A stretch of DNA of 13,682 bases, from assembly GCA_041172365.1 (NCBI GenBank), contig JBEDKD010000117.1, forward strand, positions 1 to 13,682. Direction: 5' to 3'. A program made the translations under genes and the position numbers. This DNA is from JBEDKD01 sp041172365 (GTDB lineage: Bacteria; Cyanobacteriota; Cyanobacteriia; Cyanobacteriales; Microcoleaceae). The notes below the pieces were generated by a model, which had not been told where the DNA came from, made no database searches, and was given only the letters and a program-made list of their open reading frames with translations. Of the stretch, positions 7,519-12,802 are shown one piece after another (position 1 is the first letter of the stretch; the number at the start of each line of letters is the position of its first letter).

Positions 7519-8325
7519 TTATAAATTAACAGAAGTAAAGCGAGTCGCGGGTAAATTATTCGCGGTAACATTCAAAACCACACCCAACCAAGCATTAGTT
7601 TTATTGAGTCGAATCGCGATACCATCAATCTTGTTATTACCATCAGGATCAAGAGTTTGTTGAGTAATACCGGCTTGTGCTAAAAAGTCAATGGACTTTT
7701 GTTTAGTTGATGATGTAATTGTTGCCAATAAGGGATCATTCAAACTAAAACTGACAGGAGTCAAAAGGATATCCTGATAGGTTAACCCTCCTGTTAAACC
7801 AATTACATCATTCGTGGATTCAAAATCCACAATAATCGCATCAGGGACTTCATTACCATCTAATTTCTTTCCGGCTTGATCGCGTTTCAAAACAAACAAA
7901 TCATTCCCCGTGTCCCCTTTATAAACATCAACCCCTTTATCACCAATAAGGGTATCATTACCCGCACTACCCACTAAAAGATCAATACCATCACCACCGC
8001 GTAAAATATCATTTCCATCGCCACCATCAAGAAAATCTAAACCTTGGGCACCCGTTAAGGAATCATTACCAACTTCTCCAAAAAGGGCATCATTTCCTTT
8101 GCCACCGACGAGGTTATCATTACCGACACCACCGACAATGCTATCATTACCATTCTCCCCATAAATAATTTCAGCATCCGATGAACCCTTAATGGTATCA
8201 TCTCCGGCTCCGGCAAAAAGGCCCCCAGGAAAACCCTTCAATTGTCCGGGTGAAAGTGTGATATTTTCTGCTGTCTTATCGCCTTGTAAGTGAGGTATTC
8301 CCGAGTTTACAGGTTGTAATGCCAT
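7519..8325 (-). CDS. Short RTX-type calcium-binding repeat protein
   Basis: A 268-residue acidic protein. Residues about 38-145 hold roughly eleven nonapeptide repeats of the GGxGxDxLxG type (GGDGNDILRG, GSAGNDTLIG, GDTGNDLFVL), which in this superfamily fold into a calcium-binding beta-roll. The N-terminal 37 residues are not a Sec signal peptide, and the C-terminal 120 residues (DAIIVDFESTNDVIGL and after) resemble the tail of cyanobacterial RTX proteins secreted through type I systems. Secretion is inferred from family only. There is no enzymatic domain. The ATG has AGGA eight bases upstream. The neighbouring ABC genes are of the ABC-2 type, not type I secretion, and are divergent, so they are not an obvious exporter for it. 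Confidence 0.88.
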   Translation of the reverse strand: MALQPVNSGIPHLQGDKTAENITLSPGQLKGFPGGLFAGAGDDTIKGSSDAEIIYGENGNDSIVGGVGNDNLVGGKGNDALFGEVGNDSLTGAQGLDFLDGGDGNDILRGGDGIDLLVGSAGNDTLIGDKGVDVYKGDTGNDLFVLKRDQAGKKLDGNEVPDAIIVDFESTNDVIGLTGGLTYQDILLTPVSFSLNDPLLATITSSTKQKSIDFLAQAGITQQTLDPDGNNKIDGIAIRLNKTNAWLGVVLNVTANNLPATRFTSVNL

Positions 8326-8374
8326 AGTGAAATCCTGTCTATTTTTAATTGAGGTATTCGAGAGTTTACAAGTT
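8292..8374. repeat. 24-bp direct repeat spanning the RTX start region
   Basis: GAGGTATTC..GAGTTTACA.GTT occurs at 8292-8315 (codons just inside the RTX gene) and at 8351-8374 (its 5' upstream region), 21 of 24 bases identical, with a start-to-start distance of 59 bases. Confidence 0.8.
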
Positions 8375-8390
8375 TTCCGACAAAAATGAT

Positions 8391-8406
8391 TGTGTCCATG
8401 ATCACA
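8391..8406. promoter_or_regulatory. CRP-like palindrome TGTGTCCATGATCACA
   Basis: This matches the TGTGA-N6-TCACA pattern of CRP-family cAMP receptor sites in nine of ten half-site bases. It sits in the gap between the divergent RTX and ABC genes, centred 25.5 bases before the TATAAT box, close to but not exactly the usual class II spacing. Confidence 0.35.
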
Positions 8407-8423
8407 TTATTTTAATTTTGTTT

Positions 8424-8429
8424 TATAAT
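8424..8429 (+). promoter_or_regulatory. Candidate -10 box of the ABC operon
   Basis: A perfect TATAAT lies 33 bases before the ABC ATPase start codon. No recognisable -35 hexamer is at the correct distance, which would fit an activator-dependent promoter. Confidence 0.4.
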
Positions 8430-8461
8430 CTAAAATACATGATAAAGAAAAAGTCACTCTT

Positions 8462-9445
8462 ATGTCAATTATTGTCGTCCAAGATTTATCAAAAGTTTAT
8501 CCCGTTGCCATTAAAGAGCCTGGTTTTCAGGGTACGATACGTCATTTTTTCTCTCGTACTTATCGCACCATAAAAGCGGTCCAAGGGGTGTCTTTTCAAA
8601 TTGAACCCGGAGAAGTCGTGGGTTTTCTCGGAGCTAATGGCGCGGGAAAAACTACTACTTTAAAAATGCTTACGGGGTTAATTCATCCTTCGACGGGATT
8701 GGTGCGGGTATGCGATCGCGTCCCTTTTCAACGAGAGGCGGATTTTTTACAAAAAATCACCCTAGTCATGGGACAAAAACAACAATTAATATGGGATTTA
8801 CCCGTATTAGATTCTCTCAAAATTAACGGTGCGGTTTATGGAATTTCCGATGGAGATTATCGTCGACGGGTAGGGGAATTAACCGAAATGTTATCCCTGG
8901 AAGGAAAACTTAATCAACCCGTGCGAAAATTATCATTAGGGGAAAGGATGAAAGCGGAATTAATGGCCGCGTTGTTACATCGTCCTGAAGTATTATTTTT
9001 AGATGAACCGACATTAGGATTAGATATTAATGCCCAATTTAATGTCAGGGAATTTTTACGAGAATATAATGAAAGATACCGGGCAACCATCTTATTAACC
9101 AGTCATTATATGGCAGATATTACCTCCCTTTGTCCGCGGGTAATTTTAATCCATGAAGGCTTATTAGTATATGATGGGAGTTTAGAGGGATTAATGGATC
9201 GTTTCGCTCCCTATCGAGAAGTCCACTTTGAGTTAGAAACTCCCTTGACAAAAGAGCAAGTTTCTGTCTATGGTGAGGTAGAATCAATCGAGGGAAAATC
9301 CGTGCGATTATTAGTAAAAAGGGATACATTAACGGCCACTGTCGCGAAGATTTTAGCCGATTGGGAGGTATTAGATTTGCAAGTATCGGAACCGCCGATT
9401 GAAGAGGTAATCGGTCGAGTTTTTCGCAGTGGGGTTGTTTCTTGA
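8462..9445 (+). CDS. ABC-2-type transporter ATP-binding protein
   Basis: A 327-residue cytoplasmic ATPase that would power the permease encoded 450 bases downstream. Walker A is GANGAGKT at 57-64, the Q-loop region VMGQKQQLIWDLPV at 102-115, the signature LSLGE at 157-161 (a variant of LSGGQ), Walker B VLFLDE at 177-182, and the switch histidine is His215 in LLTSHYMAD. The LSLGxRM signature and the ~85-residue C-terminal extension fit the uncharacterised COG4586 group rather than NatA or DrrA proper. The substrate is unknown. The ATG has only a weak purine run upstream (AAAGAAAAAG). It begins a same-strand group of three genes with gaps of 51 and 21 bases. Confidence 0.92.
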   Translation: MSIIVVQDLSKVYPVAIKEPGFQGTIRHFFSRTYRTIKAVQGVSFQIEPGEVVGFLGANGAGKTTTLKMLTGLIHPSTGLVRVCDRVPFQREADFLQKITLVMGQKQQLIWDLPVLDSLKINGAVYGISDGDYRRRVGELTEMLSLEGKLNQPVRKLSLGERMKAELMAALLHRPEVLFLDEPTLGLDINAQFNVREFLREYNERYRATILLTSHYMADITSLCPRVILIHEGLLVYDGSLEGLMDRFAPYREVHFELETPLTKEQVSVYGEVESIEGKSVRLLVKRDTLTATVAKILADWEVLDLQVSEPPIEEVIGRVFRSGVVS

Positions 9446-9496
9446 GATCATTTAGATTATCATTAGTAAAACCATCTATTCATCAGGAGTAAAGAT

Positions 9497-9877
9497 ATGA
9501 CGGATGCCAGAAATGTTTTAGGGGGAAAATTAGCAGTTTGCGGTTTTGAGCCTATGACGGGTTTTTATCGGAATGGTTGCTGCGATACGGGCCCCGACGA
9601 TCGCGGTATTCATGTGGTTTGTGCTCTGGTGACGGAAGAATTCTTACGTTTTAGTAAATCCCAAGGTAATGATTTAATTACCCCTTTTCCTGTGTTTAAT
9701 TTTCCGGGGTTGAAACCGGGCGATCGCTGGTGTTTATGTGTGACAAGATGGAAAGAAGCACTTAACGCGGGTGTGGCACCTCCCGTGATTCTGGCTGCTA
9801 CCCATGAAGCGACATTACAATATGTCTCTTTAGAGGATTTGCAAAAACACGCGATCGATTTTATTGATAACAATTAA
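9497..9877 (+). CDS. DUF2237 family protein
   Basis: A 126-residue soluble protein of the conserved DUF2237 (COG3651) family, near full family length. It shows the family hallmarks NVLGGKL at 6-12, CGFEPMTGFYRNGCCDTGPDD at 15-35, HVVCALVTEEFL at 39-50, FPGLKPGDRWCLC at 69-81 and ATHEATL at 101-107. Cys15, Cys28, Cys29, Cys42, Cys79 and Cys81 plus His103 are plausible metal or redox ligands, but no function has been established that I know of. AGGAG lies eight bases before the ATG, the best ribosome site of the operon. It sits between the ATPase and permease genes of an ABC-2 transporter, so it is probably cotranscribed with them. An exact HIP1 site is at 9720-9727. Confidence 0.92.
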   Translation: MTDARNVLGGKLAVCGFEPMTGFYRNGCCDTGPDDRGIHVVCALVTEEFLRFSKSQGNDLITPFPVFNFPGLKPGDRWCLCVTRWKEALNAGVAPPVILAATHEATLQYVSLEDLQKHAIDFIDNN

Positions 9878-9898
9878 CCGCATAACTTCCTAATAACA

Positions 9899-10687
9899 AT
9901 GAATCGTGTTATCAAAACGGCTCAAGTATTATTCATTACTCACTACGCCTATATGATGGAATATCGGGCGGAGTTGTTTTTGTGGGCTCTGTCAGGTTCC
10001 CTACCATTTATTTTAATGGGAATTTGGATGGAAGCCGCACAAAAAGCTCAATTTGGGTTAAATGCTCTGGAATTTTCCCGTTATTTTTTGGCGGCATTTA
10101 TTGTCAGACAAAGCAATATTGTTTGGGTGATTTGGGAATTTGAAAAGGAGGTATTGCAAGGAACCTTATCACCTCGATTATTACAACCGATCGATCCGGG
10201 TTGGCATCATTTTATCTCCCATATTGCCGAACGGGTTGCCAGATTTCCCTTTATTTGTGGCCTAATTTTATTATTTTTCGCCCTTTATCCCCAATCATTT
10301 TGGCTGCCCAGTCTGGGGCAGTTTTTACTGTTTTTACTCGTCATTACTCTGGGTTTTTGTTTACGGTTTATTATTCAATATACTTTCTCGATGTTTGCCT
10401 TTTGGATAGAAAGGGCGACCGCGATCGAGCAAATTTGGTTTCTGGTATCGCTCTTTTTATCGGGATTAGTTGCTCCTTTAAATGTGTTTCCTGAGACAGT
10501 GCGGGAAATTGTTTTATGGACTCCGTTTCCTTATTTTGTCTATTTTCCCGCGGCAATTTTAGTAGGATTACCTGTGAATGTATGGCAGGGAATTTTGGTG
10601 ATTTGTCTTTGGGGTTCTCTCTTTTTTGTGTTAAATCGTTGGTTATGGCGTAAGGGTTTAAAACATTATTCAGGAATGGGTGCATAA
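9899..10687 (+). CDS. ABC-2-type transporter permease
   Basis: A 262-residue inner-membrane protein with six likely membrane segments (about 24-46, 60-80, 113-131, 138-166, 178-196, 228-248). The motif GTLSPRLLQPIDP at 88-100 and GLVAPLNVFP at 189-198 match the COG4587/ABC2_membrane_6 permease family, which pairs with COG4586 ATPases like the one at the head of this unit. In many bacteria a second permease (COG3694) is encoded alongside; here none is in the window, so the channel is either a homodimer or its partner is elsewhere. The substrate is unknown. The ATG follows the DUF2237 stop by 21 bases with no clear ribosome site. A MITE starts 15 bases after its stop. Confidence 0.9.
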   Translation: MNRVIKTAQVLFITHYAYMMEYRAELFLWALSGSLPFILMGIWMEAAQKAQFGLNALEFSRYFLAAFIVRQSNIVWVIWEFEKEVLQGTLSPRLLQPIDPGWHHFISHIAERVARFPFICGLILLFFALYPQSFWLPSLGQFLLFLLVITLGFCLRFIIQYTFSMFAFWIERATAIEQIWFLVSLFLSGLVAPLNVFPETVREIVLWTPFPYFVYFPAAILVGLPVNVWQGILVICLWGSLFFVLNRWLWRKGLKHYSGMGA

Positions 10688-10702
10688 GATGTAGGTTGGG
10701 AG

Positions 10703-10795
10703 CGGTAGTGGTGCAACAGTCATATTTTTTGTCTTCTCAATCCTTATACAGAAAGGATTACATCGAATGGCATCATTAGTTATGCTCGACTACCA
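10703..10795 (+). mobile_element. 93-bp MITE, copy 1
   Basis: Non-coding element, 89 of 93 bases identical to the reverse complement of 11721-11813. Its ends are CGGTAGTGGTGCA and TGCTCGACTACCA, imperfect terminal inverted repeats, and it contains the hairpin AATCCTT-ATACAGA-AAGGATT. No target duplication is visible (GGGAG before, AATCA after), so this copy may be older. Confidence 0.85.
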
Positions 10796-10822
10796 AATCA
10801 TTTATATTTTGGAGTAAAAATT

Positions 10823-10969
10823 ATGCAATTTGTCGTTTGCATCAATAACCAAGACTATTCAGCTTCCTTAGAAATTCGCAAAATTTATCAAGTTTTACCC
10901 GATCCTAAAGCCTCTGAAGAAACGGTTTCTACGGCATTTCATCCACACACAGAAACCGGGTTTCTTTGA
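10823..10969 (+). pseudogene. 3'-truncated small gene interrupted by repeat DNA
   Basis: GGAG (10811-10814) lies eight bases before an ATG that opens a 48-codon frame beginning MQFVVCINNQDYSASLEIRK and continuing IYQVLPDPKASE. That start resembles the beginning of a small uncharacterised cyanobacterial protein family of about 65-75 residues (recalled, not searched). After about residue 33 the frame runs into repeat DNA (AGAAACGGTTTCT from about 10918, then AGAAACCGGGTTTCT) and stops, and the last 15 residues are translated repeat. I read it as a gene whose 3' half was replaced by the repeat. It could still be expressed as a short peptide. Confidence 0.6.
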
Positions 10970-11035
10970 GAAATTGTCGATAGGAAACTAGAGATTTATA
11001 CAGAAACCCGGTTTCTGTGCCGAGTCGGTTTCTGA
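10918..11035. repeat. AGAAACC-type palindromic repeat cluster, copy R1
   Basis: Contains AGAAACGGTTTCT (10918-10930), AGAAACCGGGTTTCT (10951-10965) and AGAAACCCGGTTTCT near 11001-11015, the last two being reverse complements of each other. The stretch between them (TTGAGAAATTGTCGATAGG and after) is repeated at 11819-11886 and partly at 12633-12660. Such GAAACC palindromes are common dispersed repeats in cyanobacteria. Confidence 0.85.
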
Positions 11036-11054
11036 TTAAGAACACGATCGCGCC

Positions 11055-11393
11055 TTAAATGTTGAAAACAACAGCTAAAGCCCGACCAAGTTCCTGTATA
11101 GTTTCCTCAGAAACAGTTCCCACTTGCTTGATCAGTCTTTGTTCAGAAACAGAACGCACCTGAAACGCATCTGCTACCGACAACTTGCTTAAGCCGTTTT
11201 CTGATGTAGCTTCAATTCTCACCATCCAAGGAATTTTAGCAAACACATCATTCCATCCGGTAATCGGTACAATAACCTTTAACCGGAGAACACCAATCTC
11301 GTCATTACTGACAATTACACAAGGGCGAGTTTTACCAATTTCATCACCAACGGTGGGATCAGCCCGATAAAGCCAAATCTGACCTCTAAGCAT
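11055..11393 (-). CDS. MazF/PemK-family toxin (endoribonuclease)
   Basis: With the start chosen here the protein has 112 residues, normal for MazF/PemK toxins. RGQIWLYRADPTVGDEIGKT at 3-22 followed by RPCVIVSND is the classic N-terminal MazF signature. Arg23 (in KTRP) and Thr45 (in PIT) occupy the positions of the catalytic Arg and Thr of this family, so it is probably an active mRNA-cleaving RNase. The ATG at 11393 overlaps the end of the antitoxin gene in ATGCTTAG, indicating translational coupling. An upstream in-frame ATG at 11435 would add 14 residues absent from the family and is entirely inside the antitoxin gene, so I reject it. It is the second gene of a two-gene module. Confidence 0.88.
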   Translation of the reverse strand: MLRGQIWLYRADPTVGDEIGKTRPCVIVSNDEIGVLRLKVIVPITGWNDVFAKIPWMVRIEATSENGLSKLSVADAFQVRSVSEQRLIKQVGTVSEETIQELGRALAVVFNI

Positions 11394-11616
11394 AGTCTTG
11401 ATACTCGTAAAAATCCCCATTATCCATATCAACAAACTCAGTCAAATCGCGTCCTTCTGCATAGTAAGGACGCATGATTTCCGCCGCCTCCCTTAAACTG
11501 AGTTTTTCGGGTTTTTCCATTTCTTCACGCACTAGCCGCAATGTAAACTCAATAATCTTTAAACGCTCTACATTCGGCATCTGTTTAATAGCCTCTAAAA
11601 TTTTGGTTTCTATCAT
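11386..11616 (-). CDS. Antitoxin partner of the MazF-like toxin
   Basis: A 76-residue acidic protein (MIETKILEAIKQMPNVERLK... ending FYEYQDYA) encoded directly before and overlapping the MazF-like toxin. It is predicted mostly helical in its first 50 residues; the last 25 are acidic and aromatic (DLTEFVDMDNGDFYEYQDY), as expected of an unstructured toxin-binding tail. It lacks an obvious AbrB/SpoVT or ribbon-helix-helix signature, so the antitoxin identity rests mainly on position, size and tail composition. No clear ribosome site precedes the ATG. A duplicated promoter-bearing segment lies upstream (11641-11720). Confidence 0.75.
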   Translation of the reverse strand: MIETKILEAIKQMPNVERLKIIEFTLRLVREEMEKPEKLSLREAAEIMRPYYAEGRDLTEFVDMDNGDFYEYQDYA

Positions 11617-11640
11617 AATTTTGTGAGGATTTCTGAATCC

Positions 11641-11720
11641 AACGGTTGATCAGCCATTTAATCCTGTTGATTATTATATCATAGTCAGAACGCGATCCGA
11701 TTATACACACAGAAACCTGG
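11641..11720 (-). repeat. Promoter-bearing duplicated segment, copy 1
   Basis: Matches 12553-12632 at 75 of 80 positions. On the minus strand it carries the extended -10 box TGATATAAT (11681-11673), 57 bases before the antitoxin start, plus a second TATAAT-like TATAAT in GTGTGTATAATCGG. Homology resumes after the inserted MITE at 11819 and continues to about 11846. Confidence 0.9.
11673..11681 (-). promoter_or_regulatory. Extended -10 promoter of the MazF module
   Basis: TGATATAAT on the minus strand has the TGnTATAAT form of extended -10 promoters, which need little or no -35. It lies upstream of the antitoxin gene in the same orientation and is identical in the second toxin-antitoxin module. 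Confidence 0.5.
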
Positions 11721-11813
11721 TGGTAGTCGAGCATAACTAATGATGCCATTCGATGTAATCCTTTCTGTATAAGGATTGAGAAGACAAAAAACATGACTTT
11801 TGCAGCACTACCA
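11721..11813 (-). mobile_element. 93-bp MITE, copy 2, with CCTGG target duplication
   Basis: Ends TGGTAGTCGAGCA and TGCAGCACTACCA are imperfect terminal inverted repeats (10 of 13 match). It is flanked by CCTGG at 11716-11720 and 11814-11818. Removing the element and one CCTGG restores CACACAGAAACCTGG-TTTCTTTGAG, which is the uninterrupted form seen at 10945-10969 and 12620-12641 apart from one base. It encodes no protein; a transposase acting in trans is inferred. Confidence 0.92.
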
Positions 11814-11886
11814 CCTGGTTTCTTTGAGAAATTGTCGATAGGAAACTAGAGATTTATCCAGAAACCCAGTTTCTCGGCTGAGTCGG
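11814..11886. repeat. AGAAACC-type repeat cluster, copy R2, right part
   Basis: Continuation of the repeat whose left part is 11711-11720, split by the MITE. From 11819 it matches 10961-11030 with few changes, ending in AGAAACCCAGTTTCT, a slightly decayed right-hand palindrome. Confidence 0.85.
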
Positions 11887-11951
11887 TTGTCGATAGTTTA
11901 GGTAAAATAGCAGTAGAAATTGAGACTTTTCAAGAACCAATAAATCTAATA

Positions 11952-12305
11952 CTATTGATGCACAATAATCGCATCTCGACTCATTTCGATAAGTGAGTGC
12001 TGACTCAACAATTCAACCAATAGAGGTAAATTGCTTTGAAATAACGTCTCAAGTTCTGCATTGGTAATATTACCAGTCGTCACCAAAAGTAGTTTATAAG
12101 GTTCTTGACGAATTAAAAATGAATCAAAAAAATCCGAATCTTTAGTAATGACGATTCGAGATTCCTGAAGGGAAATAGTATTGACTTCAGTATCAGAAGT
12201 TGCATTTTGTTGCGGTAAATCTCTGGTGTGAATCGTATCATAACCAGCCCCTTGTAAAAACCGAGATAAACGCACTGGTAATTGAGCATCTATAAGAAAC
12301 TTCAT
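11952..12305 (-). CDS. DUF5615 PIN-like toxin
   Basis: A 117-residue protein starting MKFLIDAQLPVRLSRFLQGA, the usual opening of DUF5615 proteins, which have a PIN-like (Mut7-C-type) nuclease fold. Acidic residues in the expected places are Asp6, Asp38 (TSDTEV), Asp56 and Asp58 (ITKDSDFF), consistent with a metal-dependent RNase; activity is inferred. Its ATG overlaps the stop of the DUF433 gene as ATGA (12305-12302), giving tight translational coupling. DUF433-DUF5615 pairs are a recognised type II-like toxin-antitoxin arrangement in cyanobacteria. The length is normal for the family. Confidence 0.88.
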   Translation of the reverse strand: MKFLIDAQLPVRLSRFLQGAGYDTIHTRDLPQQNATSDTEVNTISLQESRIVITKDSDFFDSFLIRQEPYKLLLVTTGNITNAELETLFQSNLPLLVELLSQHSLIEMSRDAIIVHQ

Positions 12306-12538
12306 ACAGCAATTTTATAAATACTTTTCACCTGAGTTAAACGAGTCGCGAATAGCAACGCGGCTAAAATATCATCCCGTTCCAAATCATCATAATCTGC
12401 TAAAATTTCCTCAATACTCATCCCCGAACTTAGTAACTCTAAAACAAACTCAACCGGATAACGCAATCCCCGGATGCAAGGTTTACCATGACAGATATTG
12501 GGATCGAGAGTGACTCTCTGCAAAAGTAAGTGATTCAT
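12302..12538 (-). CDS. DUF433 antitoxin
   Basis: A 78-residue protein of the DUF433 family, with the hallmark RVTLDPNICHGKPCIRGLRY at 8-27 followed by PVEFVLELLSSGMSIEEILADYDDL and LERDDILAALLFA. The family has a winged-helix-like DNA-binding fold and acts as antitoxin to PIN-like toxins such as the overlapping DUF5615 protein; it would also be expected to repress its own promoter. The ATG at 12538 has no obvious ribosome site (GTCTACTCAGC precedes). The segment upstream (12553-12632) duplicates the one before the MazF module. Confidence 0.92.
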   Translation of the reverse strand: MNHLLLQRVTLDPNICHGKPCIRGLRYPVEFVLELLSSGMSIEEILADYDDLERDDILAALLFATRLTQVKSIYKIAV

Positions 12539-12552
12539 GCTGAGTAGACTTT

Positions 12553-12632
12553 AACGGTTTATCAGAAATTTAATCATGTTGATTATTATATCATAGTCAG
12601 AACGCGATCCGATTATACACACAGAAACCGGG
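12553..12632 (-). repeat. Promoter-bearing duplicated segment, copy 2
   Basis: Copy of 11641-11720 with five substitutions. Identity continues uninterrupted to about 12660 through TTTCTTTGAGAAATTGTCGA and ends at GGAAAC, where it meets GGTTTCTCC. This copy has no MITE. Confidence 0.9.
12585..12593 (-). promoter_or_regulatory. Extended -10 promoter of the DUF433-DUF5615 module
   Basis: TGATATAAT on the minus strand, 47 bases before the DUF433 start codon, in the same context as the one before the MazF module. Confidence 0.5.
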
Positions 12633-12716
12633 TTTCTTTGAGAAATTGTCGATAGGAAACGGTTTCTCCTCCGACGCGGCCAAAAATAGACACTATCTCC
12701 TGCCTACGGAAGAAGG

Positions 12717-12784
12717 AATAAAACACTAAGGCACTAAGACACTAAGGAAGATGTAATAAAACACTAAGGCACTAAGACACTAAG
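12717..12784. repeat. Two 30-bp perfect direct repeats built of octamers
   Basis: AATAAAACACTAAGGCACTA and the following ten bases occur identically at 12717-12746 and 12755-12784, separated by GAAGATGT. Each unit ends in three octamers ACACTAAG, GCACTAAG, ACACTAAG. It lies just downstream of the FGE-like gene and resembles cyanobacterial STRR DNA. It is not a terminator. Confidence 0.9.
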
Positions 12785-12802
12785 TGATTTAATTTGTAAC
12801 GA

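Noticed and set aside
7519..10687. RTX protein and ABC genes as a type I secretion system
   Set aside because: The ATPase and permease are ABC-2 type and separate polypeptides; there is no fused exporter or membrane fusion protein, and the genes are divergent.
11394..11435. Earlier ATG for the MazF-like toxin
   Set aside because: The added 14 residues precede the conserved RGQIW start, lie wholly in the antitoxin gene, and the ATG at 11393 forms the typical overlap.
11585..11794. Minus-strand frame of 69 codons through the MITE
   Set aside because: It consists of MITE and duplicated promoter segment; no coding signal.
10703..11813. Composite transposon formed by the two MITE copies
   Set aside because: Outer flanks do not match and the CCTGG duplication belongs to copy 2 alone.
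11887..11951. Plus-strand stretch reading VDSLGKIAVEIETFQEP, reminiscent of the KIAVEIKSF region of XisH-type proteins
   Set aside because: Too short (about 20 residues), without start or neighbouring XisH/XisI sequence; a decayed remnant is possible but not supportable.
10918..12660. CRISPR array from the repeated AGAAACC palindromes
   Set aside because: Copies are irregularly spaced, themselves palindromic, and the sequence between them is also repeated rather than unique.
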